A stretch of 38,661 nt of DNA from Vibrio sp. UBA2441 (GTDB lineage: Bacteria; Pseudomonadota; Gammaproteobacteria; Enterobacterales; Vibrionaceae). Both the position numbers and the translations under genes were made by a program. The notes beneath the pieces were generated by a model. That model ran no database searches. It worked only from the letters and a program-made list of their open reading frames with translations, and had not been told where the DNA came from. The stretch is from NCBI GenBank assembly GCA_002342685.1, contig DDQN01000013.1, positions 1 to 38,661 of the forward strand, in the 5' to 3' direction. Of the stretch, positions 8,731 through 14,994 are shown piece by piece (the stretch's first letter is position 1; every line of letters starts with the position of its first letter).

Positions 8731-10034
8731 TCAACCTCCAAAATCATTGCCGCGCCAAGCCCACCAGCAGCACACGCTGTATTAAGTCCCAAACCTCCAC
8801 CACGACGTTTCAGCTCTCTTAATGTCTGAACCATCATACGGGCTCCTGTCGCCGCAAATGGGTGCCCATAAGCAAGTGAACTCCCCAACACGTTAAACTT
8901 ATCCATGTCTATTTCACCAATGGCTTTCGAGCGGCCAAGCTTTTCCCGAGCAAATTTATCACTGGCAAACATCTTAACGTTGGCCAAAGTCTGAGCGGCA
9001 AAAGCTTCATGCATTTCTATCAAATCCAGATCAGATAAGTTAATGCCAGCACGCTCTAGTGCAATCGGCGTCGCATAGGACGGCCCCATTAACATATCTT
9101 GTTCTACCTGAATCGCAGAAAAAGCATAAGAGCGAATATAACCCAGAACCTCTAAACCTAGTTCCTTCGCACGCCCTTCGCGCATGATAAGTACCGCGGC
9201 TGCACCATCCGTTAACGGAGTGCTGTTTGCCGCCGTAACCGTACCGAATTTCCTGTCAAATGCAGGTCTCAACTTAGCATAGCTTTCCAACTGCGAATCA
9301 TGCCGAATATTATTATCCTGATCGATCCACTGTTTATACGGTTCTGGAAAAGCGGTCATAACCTCATCGCGTATCTTACCTTCGTTCCATGCGAGCGATG
9401 CCAGTGAATGTGAACGGTGAGCCAGTGCATCTTGTTCTTCCCGGCTTATCCCATAAGTTTTCGCCATCTGTTCAGCGGTTTGCCCCATAGATATTCCCGT
9501 CGAATACTCTGCGACGGCCGGTGGTACCGGGGCCAAATCTTTTAGGGAAAGGCCACGGAGAATATTGAGCTTCTTACTCATCGTTCTTGCTTTACTTAAC
9601 GCAAGCAAACTCGCTGCCAGTTTTTTAGATACTCCAATAGGAAGGACTGAAGAAGAGTCGGCTCCACCTGCAATGCCAATATCCATTGAGCCAGCCATGA
9701 TGCTCTCTGCAACATTCACCGACGCTTGGAAACTGGTTGCACATGCTCGCGTTACACTATAAGCATCCGTACTTACACTCATACCAGTTCCAAGTACTAT
9801 CTCGCGTGCAATATTTGGCGCGGCAGGCATTTGCACAACCTGACCATAAACTACCTGATCAATTAGCTTAGGGTCCATATCCGTTCTTGATAACAATTCG
9901 CTAACAACCATTTTCCCTAAATCAACAGCGGGTACTTTACCAAACTCCTTACTTTGTCTGGCAAATGGGGTTCTTAGCCCCGAAACAATAGCTATTCGTT
10001 CTCCAGAGCGAGTTTTGACGTCTTGTCTGCTCAT
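8727..10034 (-). CDS. fadI: Acetyl-CoA C-acyltransferase FadI
   Basis: Beta-ketothiolase (435 aa), the beta subunit of the FadIJ complex, releasing acetyl-CoA in the last step of each beta-oxidation cycle. Thiolase active-site residues are all in place: nucleophile Cys98 (TRACATSFQA), His391 in GHPFAATG, and Cys421 in NTACAAGGLG; MHEAFAAQ (341-348) is also conserved. The ATG at 10034 has AGGAGAAG just upstream. It is first gene of the fadI-fadJ operon. Upstream lie a sigma-70-like promoter with a PsrA-like palindrome over the -35 and a FadR-like palindrome just after the -10, and farther up a candidate small RNA. Confidence 0.97.
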   Translation of the reverse strand: MSRQDVKTRSGERIAIVSGLRTPFARQSKEFGKVPAVDLGKMVVSELLSRTDMDPKLIDQVVYGQVVQMPAAPNIAREIVLGTGMSVSTDAYSVTRACATSFQASVNVAESIMAGSMDIGIAGGADSSSVLPIGVSKKLAASLLALSKARTMSKKLNILRGLSLKDLAPVPPAVAEYSTGISMGQTAEQMAKTYGISREEQDALAHRSHSLASLAWNEGKIRDEVMTAFPEPYKQWIDQDNNIRHDSQLESYAKLRPAFDRKFGTVTAANSTPLTDGAAAVLIMREGRAKELGLEVLGYIRSYAFSAIQVEQDMLMGPSYATPIALERAGINLSDLDLIEMHEAFAAQTLANVKMFASDKFAREKLGRSKAIGEIDMDKFNVLGSSLAYGHPFAATGARMMVQTLRELKRRGGGLGLNTACAAGGLGAAMILEVE

Positions 10035-10052
10035 TTCTTCTCCTTCACCTTA

Positions 10053-10065
10053 GAGGTCTGACCTT
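10053..10065. promoter_or_regulatory. FadR-like operator in the fadI leader
   Basis: Palindromic core GGTCTGACC (10055-10063) matches the FadR half-site pair GGTCnGACC exactly; outer bases (A/T instead of CT/AG) are weaker. It starts about 6 bp past the fadI -10 element, that is over the expected start point of transcription, a position suited to repression relieved by long-chain acyl-CoA. The match is seen; binding is inferred. Confidence 0.7.
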
Positions 10066-10071
10066 TTGGCT

Positions 10072-10099
10072 ATTGTAACGGAATTGTTATCAAATTCAA
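10072..10099 (-). promoter_or_regulatory. Probable fadIJ promoter
   Basis: On the minus strand TTGAAT (10099-10094), 16-bp spacer, TACAAT (10077-10072). The -35 matches 4 of 6 and the -10 5 of 6. The PsrA-like palindrome overlaps the -35 and the FadR-like site follows the -10, which supports this as the regulated promoter. Confidence 0.6.
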
Positions 10100-10111
10100 A
10101 CGACCGTTTGA
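10096..10111. promoter_or_regulatory. PsrA-like operator upstream of fadI
   Basis: Perfect 16-bp palindrome TCAAACGACCGTTTGA. PsrA (a TetR-family fatty-acid sensor of gamma-proteobacteria) is known to bind CAAAC-N2-4-GTTTG palindromes in front of beta-oxidation genes; this site fits fully and overlaps the fadI -35. A near copy lies upstream of the first fadL at 11821. Confidence 0.75.
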
Positions 10112-10241
10112 TAAACCGGATCACGAAATGGTAAAATTTGTTATAAAATGGGATTAGTACTAACTATTTATTCAGAGAATAATAGCCAGATTAAGTATGG
10201 ATAAAAGAGTGGGTAGTGTGTAAATTACAAAAGTTATAAGC

Positions 10242-10270
10242 AAAAAAAAACCACACTAAATTGTGTGGTT
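10242..10270 (-). terminator. Intrinsic terminator of the candidate sRNA
   Basis: AACCACAC (10249-10256) pairs with GTGTGGTT (10263-10270) around a 6-nt loop; the minus strand then carries a run of U down to 10242. No protein gene on the minus strand ends here, which is the main reason to propose an RNA gene. Confidence 0.85.
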
Positions 10271-10403
10271 GGAATCTTTATAAAACAATTAACTTACGCC
10301 AATTGAAAATAATCAGTTTCCTGATTAGGAGAAAGTAAAGTCAGCCTTCAAAAGGAAGTGTCATCTGCTCAACATACTAGTAAAACTTACTAGCTAGATG
10401 ACA
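10242..10403 (-). ncRNA. Candidate structured small RNA with intrinsic terminator, upstream of fadI
   Basis: The 420-bp gap between fadI and the ECF sigma gene contains no protein gene but a strong minus-strand terminator (stem 10249-10256 with 10263-10270, then at least seven U). Upstream of it on the same strand are three hairpins: an outer 8-bp stem TGTCATCT/AGATGACA (10403-10396 with 10366-10359) enclosing a 7-bp stem CTAGTAA/TTACTAG; a CCTT-TTG-AAGG hairpin; and AATCAG-GAAA-CTGATT (10326-10311) with a GNRA-type tetraloop. A TATAGT -10-like element at 10415-10410 would start transcription about at 10403, exactly at the first hairpin; no good -35 is visible. Pyrimidine stretches such as TTCCTTTT and TTTCTCCT could pair with Shine-Dalgarno regions. 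I do not recognise it as a named sRNA; it could also be a leader/attenuator of fadI. Confidence 0.6.
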
Positions 10404-10493
10404 GTGGCTACTATAACTCCATATAGGTATGAGATTTTGAAGTAGATCAATTTAATGTTGATTTACGACAACCAAAGTACGACAAGAGAGCAA

Positions 10494-11069
10494 ATGGAGA
10501 CTCATGTGTCGATAATTAATCTTTTTGGAAATAAAAAGTCTAACAGTCCGGTCAACTCGGATATGAATAAACAAAGAAAATATGAAGCCCTTGTGCGTGC
10601 TTACCATAAAGACCTCTATCGGTATGCCTATTGGTTATGCAAAGACAAGCCTGTCGCGGAGGATCTTGTTCAGGAAACCTGCCTTAGGGCATGGAAATCT
10701 CTGGATAGTCTTCTTGATGAAAAAGCAGCAAAATCGTGGCTAATAACCATTCTCAGGCGAGAAAACGCAAGACGCTTTGAAAGAAAACGGTTGGAGTTAG
10801 TTGATATTGATGACTATGGCAACGAAGCAAAAGTTAACGATGACGCCCATCACCAGCAAAACTGGATGCAGGCGCAGATAATGAAACTCGAAGTAGAATA
10901 TCGAGAACCACTATTTCTGCAGGTCATCGGTGGATTTAGTGGTGAAGAGATTGGTAATATACTCGACCTCAATAAAAACACGGTAATGACACGACTGTTT
11001 AGAGCACGAAATCAACTTAAAGAGATGATTGAGTCATCAGAAAACGACATGGGGCTGAAAAATGGATGA
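10494..11069 (+). CDS. ECF-type RNA polymerase sigma factor
   Basis: Group 4 (ECF) sigma-70 factor. Region 2 is recognisable in YEALVRAYHKDLYRYAYWLCKD through AEDLVQETCLRAWKSL (DLVQETxLRAW is the classic region 2 signature), and region 4 in FLQVIGGFSGEEIGNILDLN followed by NTVMTRLFRARNQL, the -35-recognising helix-turn-helix. There is no region 3, as expected. Start uncertain: ATG at 10455 has no ribosome binding site; ATG at 10494 has AAGAG 5 nt upstream and is chosen (191 aa); ATG at 10563 (MNKQRKYEAL) would give 168 aa and fits the core domain best. It overlaps the following DUF3379 gene by 8 bp, the usual sigma/anti-sigma arrangement. Target genes are unknown. Confidence 0.85.
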   Translation: METHVSIINLFGNKKSNSPVNSDMNKQRKYEALVRAYHKDLYRYAYWLCKDKPVAEDLVQETCLRAWKSLDSLLDEKAAKSWLITILRRENARRFERKRLELVDIDDYGNEAKVNDDAHHQQNWMQAQIMKLEVEYREPLFLQVIGGFSGEEIGNILDLNKNTVMTRLFRARNQLKEMIESSENDMGLKNG

Positions 11070-11778
11070 TCTAGAATTTCGTCGTCGCATTCTCTCGGAG
11101 CCCAAGTTCCGAGACAACGAGATACACGATACAATCAATCTGTCGGAGGCCAACAGTAAATTTGCTGACGAAGTTTTGAGCTTAGATGCTCAGATCGAAC
11201 AAGCAATGAAAGTTGACGTGCCCGACGAACTTGCTGACCGTATTCTGTTTAGTCAAAATGCGCAGAAAGAAACCAAATCTTTTACCAAACAAATGGTGGC
11301 AATGGCCGCATCAGTCGCCTTTGCCGCAGGAATTTTAATAGGCCAAATAAACTGGGCGCCACTTTTAGTCAGTCCGGCATACGCTAGCCTTGTGAATACG
11401 GCAATGAAGCATGTTGTTGATGAAACTCCTTTCATTGAGAAACTCGACGAAAGAGTAAGTTCGACGCAAATAAACGCAAAATTACAACCATTTACCTACG
11501 AATTTACCGAAAGTTTTCCATATCACGTTTTTTACCTTAATCATTGTGGTTTTGGCGAATCAAACGCTCTACACATGGTTTTTCAGGGTAAAGAAGGACG
11601 TGTTACTTTATTTATCACTAACATACTCTCAAGCCAAGCCATTGATTTTAATAAAAATGGCATGACAGGCGTAGTAATTCCGATCGACAATGCCAGTATG
11701 ATCCTGGTTGGTCAAAGCGCTGAAAATGTTCAAGAGATCGCCAGCAGATTAAGTACAATAATTAAACCTATACTTTAG
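11062..11778 (+). CDS. DUF3379 membrane protein, putative anti-sigma factor
   Basis: A 238-residue protein resembling the DUF3379 family found beside ECF sigma genes in Vibrio. The N-terminal ~70 residues are acidic and soluble (probable cytoplasmic sigma-binding part). A single hydrophobic segment about residues 74-93 (MVAMAASVAFAAGILIGQI) would cross the inner membrane, leaving a C-terminal periplasmic domain of ~140 residues with no motif I can name. The 8-bp overlap with the sigma gene implies coupled, stoichiometric synthesis, and the topology is that of an ECF anti-sigma factor. That role is inferred from context, not demonstrated. A modest terminator follows. Confidence 0.75.
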   Translation: MDDLEFRRRILSEPKFRDNEIHDTINLSEANSKFADEVLSLDAQIEQAMKVDVPDELADRILFSQNAQKETKSFTKQMVAMAASVAFAAGILIGQINWAPLLVSPAYASLVNTAMKHVVDETPFIEKLDERVSSTQINAKLQPFTYEFTESFPYHVFYLNHCGFGESNALHMVFQGKEGRVTLFITNILSSQAIDFNKNGMTGVVIPIDNASMILVGQSAENVQEIASRLSTIIKPIL

Positions 11779-11785
11779 TCTAATA

Positions 11786-11811
11786 AGTCCCTGTTAAAAT
11801 CAGGGACTCTT
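11786..11811 (+). terminator. Probable terminator after the ECF sigma / DUF3379 operon
   Basis: AGTCCCTG (11786-11793) pairs with CAGGGACT (11801-11808) around a 7-nt loop, 8 bp after the DUF3379 stop. The downstream tract is only CTTTG, so termination may be partial. Confidence 0.55.
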
Positions 11812-11820
11812 TGCACCAAT

Positions 11821-11836
11821 TCAAACGCCCGTTTAG
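11821..11836. promoter_or_regulatory. PsrA-like site upstream of the first fadL
   Basis: TCAAACGCCCGTTTAG, with both CAAAC/GTTT half-sites and the same ATTCAAACGnCCGTTT context as the fadI operator at 10096; the last two bases break the symmetry. Overlapping its right end is a second perfect inverted repeat, TTTAGAG-N6-CTCTAAA (11832-11851). It lies ~105 bp upstream of the TATAAT at 11941. Confidence 0.55.
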
Positions 11837-11940
11837 AGTCAATGCTCTAAATGAGGCCGTATTCCCACCCATTCCCGTAATATACCCACCAGTTTTAACA
11901 ATTTACCCACAATTTAGCCAATGGTCGGATTTCTCCTCGT

Positions 11941-11946
11941 TATAAT
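11941..11946 (+). promoter_or_regulatory. Probable -10 element of the first fadL
   Basis: Perfect TATAAT 84 bp before the fadL ATG. No convincing -35 is seen at the right distance; a weak FadR-like half match (GGTCGGA, 11923-11929) sits where the -35 would be, which could mean activator or repressor control. The 252-bp gap 11779-12030 otherwise holds no gene. Confidence 0.5.
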
Positions 11947-11965
11947 AATGACTAATATCAGCCAA

Positions 11966-11985
11966 AACTGAGCAAAAGCTCAGTT
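11966..11985 (+). promoter_or_regulatory. Stem-loop in the fadL mRNA leader
   Basis: AACTGAGC-AAAA-GCTCAGTT, a perfect 8-bp stem with a 4-nt loop, located ~20 nt downstream of the -10 and 45 nt upstream of the ATG. There is no U-run, so it is not a terminator; it may stabilise the messenger or present a regulatory site. Confidence 0.5.
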
Positions 11986-12030
11986 CTAACGCCCGCTAAA
12001 GAGGCGAACTATATAAAAAGGAAATTAGTA

Positions 12031-13302
12031 ATGAATAAATCGCGTCTGTTTAAAAAGTCGATTATTGCAGTGACGATCACTCTTGCCTCTCAGCAAGCGT
12101 CCGCAGCCGGCTTCCAACTTAATGCACAATCTGCCACGGGTATCGGTCGTGCATTCGCCGGTGATGCTGTTATCGCCGATAACGCCTCAGTCATGGCACG
12201 TAACGCCGCAGCTATGGCACTTTTTGATTCCACATCGCTGTCACTGGGTTTTGAAACTATTACCTCACTGATAGAAGTAAAAGATGCGGAATACTCAACA
12301 ACCGCATATAACGGTACGACTAATCTTGGAACTTCGACCGTAGATGCAAATGCAGATGATGTAGGTGCTACCTCTATAGCACCAAATATTCACCTAATCG
12401 TGCCTGTAAATGATCAATTCGCCTGGGGCATTAACGCTTACAGTAATTTCGGCACTAAAACTGAATTTGATGATGATTACGCTGCAGGTGAATACGCTGG
12501 TTTAACCGATGTTAAAAGTTTTAATATTGGTTTGGCTGGTTCATACCGTATTGATGAGCAGTGGAGTGTGGGTGCTGGTTTAGACATCGTCTATGGTTCA
12601 GGCAAATTTAAACGTACAGCGACCGCTTCTGGTACAAAACTAGTAGACATAGACGCTGATGGCTGGGCTTTAGGGTTCAACCTTGGTTCTGTTTATGAAC
12701 TAGATGAGAACAATAGATTCGGACTAGCTTATCACTATAGTCCAAAACTAGAAGCCGAAGGTGATGTTAACTATGCTGGTTCGGGCCTAGGTGAAATTGA
12801 TGATACTATTTATATGCCATTACCTGACATCATCGAGTTCTCCGGTTACCACCGTCTAGAAGCTTCAAAATTTGCTGTACACTACAGTGTCCAATGGATC
12901 GGCTGGAGCTCATTCGATGTACTAGAAGCAAAAAAAAGTGGCACCATCAATACCTATGATTGGCAAAATGGTATGCACTACTCTCTGGGTGGTACTTATT
13001 ACCTAAATAACGATTGGATACTTCGTGCCGGTTATATGTATGACACCAGCGCGCAAGATGAACTCACGTCAATTTCAGTACCCGACTCTGATCGTCAATG
13101 GTTCTCGACTGGTTTTACTTATAACTTAAGCCAAAAATCAACTATCGACTTCGGATTTACTTATCTATTAGGTAAAGATGTCAGTGTATCAGAAACTAAA
13201 ACACTGCCAGGTGGCCCCGGCACTCACGTAGTCACTAACATTTCTGGTACTACACACGCAGATGCCATCTTAATGGGCTTGCAATACAGCCGTAGCTTCT
13301 AA
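12031..13302 (+). CDS. fadL: FadL-family long-chain fatty acid outer-membrane transporter (first copy)
   Basis: A 423-residue OmpP1/FadL-family 14-strand beta-barrel that lets hydrophobic compounds, typically long-chain fatty acids, enter through a lateral opening. Signal peptide residues 1-25 (cleavage ASA|AGF). The mature N-terminus AGFQLNAQSATGIGRAFAG is the family hatch domain. At the usual NPA motif (mature residues 33-35) this copy reads N-A-A (ARNAAAMALF), so the conserved proline is missing, whereas the neighbour copy keeps it. The barrel ends in aromatic Phe (QYSRSF), as expected for BAM recognition. A strong ribosome binding site AAAAAGGA precedes the ATG. It is followed by a strong terminator, so it is transcribed separately from the second copy. 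Substrate preference is unknown. Confidence 0.93.
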   Translation: MNKSRLFKKSIIAVTITLASQQASAAGFQLNAQSATGIGRAFAGDAVIADNASVMARNAAAMALFDSTSLSLGFETITSLIEVKDAEYSTTAYNGTTNLGTSTVDANADDVGATSIAPNIHLIVPVNDQFAWGINAYSNFGTKTEFDDDYAAGEYAGLTDVKSFNIGLAGSYRIDEQWSVGAGLDIVYGSGKFKRTATASGTKLVDIDADGWALGFNLGSVYELDENNRFGLAYHYSPKLEAEGDVNYAGSGLGEIDDTIYMPLPDIIEFSGYHRLEASKFAVHYSVQWIGWSSFDVLEAKKSGTINTYDWQNGMHYSLGGTYYLNNDWILRAGYMYDTSAQDELTSISVPDSDRQWFSTGFTYNLSQKSTIDFGFTYLLGKDVSVSETKTLPGGPGTHVVTNISGTTHADAILMGLQYSRSF

Positions 13303-13327
13303 TAAAAGCAAACCACTAAATATACTT

Positions 13328-13358
13328 AAGGGCTGGATTCTCCAGCCCTTTTTGTTTT
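13328..13358 (+). terminator. Intrinsic terminator after the first fadL
   Basis: AAGGGCTGGA (13328-13337) pairs with TCCAGCCCTT (13341-13350) around a 3-nt loop, followed by TTTGTTTT. Located 26 bp after the fadL stop. Confidence 0.93.
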
Positions 13359-13439
13359 CCTTGGTTTATCGTAAGTATTTCAGCGTACATTCGTACCTGA
13401 ATTCAATCATTTCATGCAACAGACGTTCGCTGAATAATC

Positions 13440-13456
13440 TACTGGTCATACCATTG
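13440..13456. promoter_or_regulatory. FadR-like operator upstream of the second fadL
   Basis: TACTGGTCATACCATTG matches the FadR consensus AACTGGTCnGACCAGTT at 12 of 16 defined positions, including CTGGTC and ACCA. It is ~150 bp upstream of the start. The gap 13303-13607 holds only the terminator at 13328, this site and A/T-rich DNA in which I could not fix a promoter. Confidence 0.6.
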
Positions 13457-13607
13457 AGCTAGGTATTTATATCGAAATATAACAATACATCAGCATTAAA
13501 TATCAAATCTTAACGTTTTATTAAAATTCATTTTTAAAGCAAATACTCTAATCATAAAATATTTGCCTACAAATTGACGACTAATCTTTAATTCAGCGAA
13601 CAATATA

Positions 13608-14897
13608 ATGAAAACAAATAAAACGATTCTATCTCTCGCGGTTGCGGGAAGCTTACTTGCAGTGAGTACTACATCTAATGCAGCAGGTTTTCAGCTCGCT
13701 GAATATTCTGCAACAGGTTTAGGCCGCGCTTATGCCGGAGAAGCGGCAATGGCAGACAATGCCAGTGCGCAATGGCGCAACCCAGCAATGATGACATACC
13801 TCAAAGGAACCCAAATTTCTTTAGGTGCGATCTACGTCGACCCCAACATTGATGCAAATGGTACTGTTTATGACCAAAACACCACACTTACGCACGACGT
13901 ATCAGCAAAGGATTACGCTGATGACGCGGTTATCCCTAATGCTTACCTAACACATCAGCTTAATGAGCAGTACTTTGTTGGTTTAGCACTTTCATCCAAC
14001 TATGGTATGAGTACTGACTTAGGCGACGACTATGCCGCGAGCCATTTTGGTGATCAGGCTGAAGTGAAGACTATGGAAGCTAACCTAAACCTAGCATATA
14101 AACTGAATCAAGCAATAAGCATTGGTGGTGGTGTGCGTTACGTAATGGCTGAAGGACACTTTGGCGCATCGGGACCCGCTCACTCTGTAGCACCCGGCGT
14201 TGCAAACAACACGCTTAAGTATATGGAAGGCGATACCACAGAATGGGGCTGGCAGATAGGAACGGCATGGCAAATCAACGATCACCATCGCGTCGGTTTC
14301 ACTTACAAATCAGAAGTTGACCTGAAACTAGAAGGAACAGCGGAGGGACTGGGATTCGGGTTAGTAGGGACTTCCGATAACGGTTCCTTACCTCTTACTT
14401 TGCCTGCAACCGCAGAACTGGCTAGCATGTATCAGATATCTGACCAACTGACTGTGCTCGCCAGCATCAACTGGACCGACTGGAGCAGTTTCGAAAAATT
14501 AGAAGCGACTCTGGATACTCAGGGAACCCACAACGTTAAAGACGAAGGCTGGAAGGATAACTATCGATTTGCTATTGGAGCAGAGTATCAAGTTGACCCG
14601 AAATGGCTAATTCGCTCAGGAATCGCCTATGATACATCGGCAGTAAGTGACAAAAATCGCTCTGCAACCATTCCAGAAACAGACCGTACCTGGCTAAGTC
14701 TAGGCGCTGGTTACCAATGGTCTGAGCAACTATCTTTCGACGCCGGCTTTACCTACATCATCGCTAAAGACGCGAGTATTGACGAACCTCGTGGTTATGA
14801 TGACGATGCTACAGCAGCGGCCGTTGGCGGAGCCTTTACTGGTGAAACAAGCGGCAACGTGATCTTGATGGGTATTCAGGCTAGCTACATTTTCTGA
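13608..14897 (+). CDS. fadL: FadL-family long-chain fatty acid outer-membrane transporter (second copy)
   Basis: A second FadL-type beta-barrel (429 aa), a diverged tandem paralogue of the upstream gene. Signal peptide residues 1-25 (cleavage SNA|AGF); the hatch starts AGFQLAEYSATGLGRAYAG and has the intact NPA motif (RNPAMMTYL, mature residues 33-35). The barrel closes with a terminal Phe (IQASYIF). Compared with the first copy it has a longer insert around residues 190-205. It has its own upstream FadR-like site, and a bidirectional terminator separates it from convergent mlaA. The ribosome binding site is weak. The two copies probably differ in substrate range or induction, which cannot be told from sequence. 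Confidence 0.93.
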   Translation: MKTNKTILSLAVAGSLLAVSTTSNAAGFQLAEYSATGLGRAYAGEAAMADNASAQWRNPAMMTYLKGTQISLGAIYVDPNIDANGTVYDQNTTLTHDVSAKDYADDAVIPNAYLTHQLNEQYFVGLALSSNYGMSTDLGDDYAASHFGDQAEVKTMEANLNLAYKLNQAISIGGGVRYVMAEGHFGASGPAHSVAPGVANNTLKYMEGDTTEWGWQIGTAWQINDHHRVGFTYKSEVDLKLEGTAEGLGFGLVGTSDNGSLPLTLPATAELASMYQISDQLTVLASINWTDWSSFEKLEATLDTQGTHNVKDEGWKDNYRFAIGAEYQVDPKWLIRSGIAYDTSAVSDKNRSATIPETDRTWLSLGAGYQWSEQLSFDAGFTYIIAKDASIDEPRGYDDDATAAAVGGAFTGETSGNVILMGIQASYIF

Positions 14898-14920
14898 GTT
14901 ATCACGCAGAAAAATAAACC

Positions 14921-14954
14921 AAAAAGGGCAGATAATTAAAATACCTGCCCTTTC
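14921..14954. terminator. Bidirectional terminator between second fadL and mlaA
   Basis: AAAGGGCAG (14923-14931) pairs with CTGCCCTTT (14945-14953) around a 13-nt loop. The plus strand continues CTT and the minus strand has UUUUU, so it can serve both convergent genes and fits mlaA better. Confidence 0.8.
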
Positions 14955-14994
14955 TTAGCCAAAACTGATTCTACTTCTCTAACTATTCTGCCAG

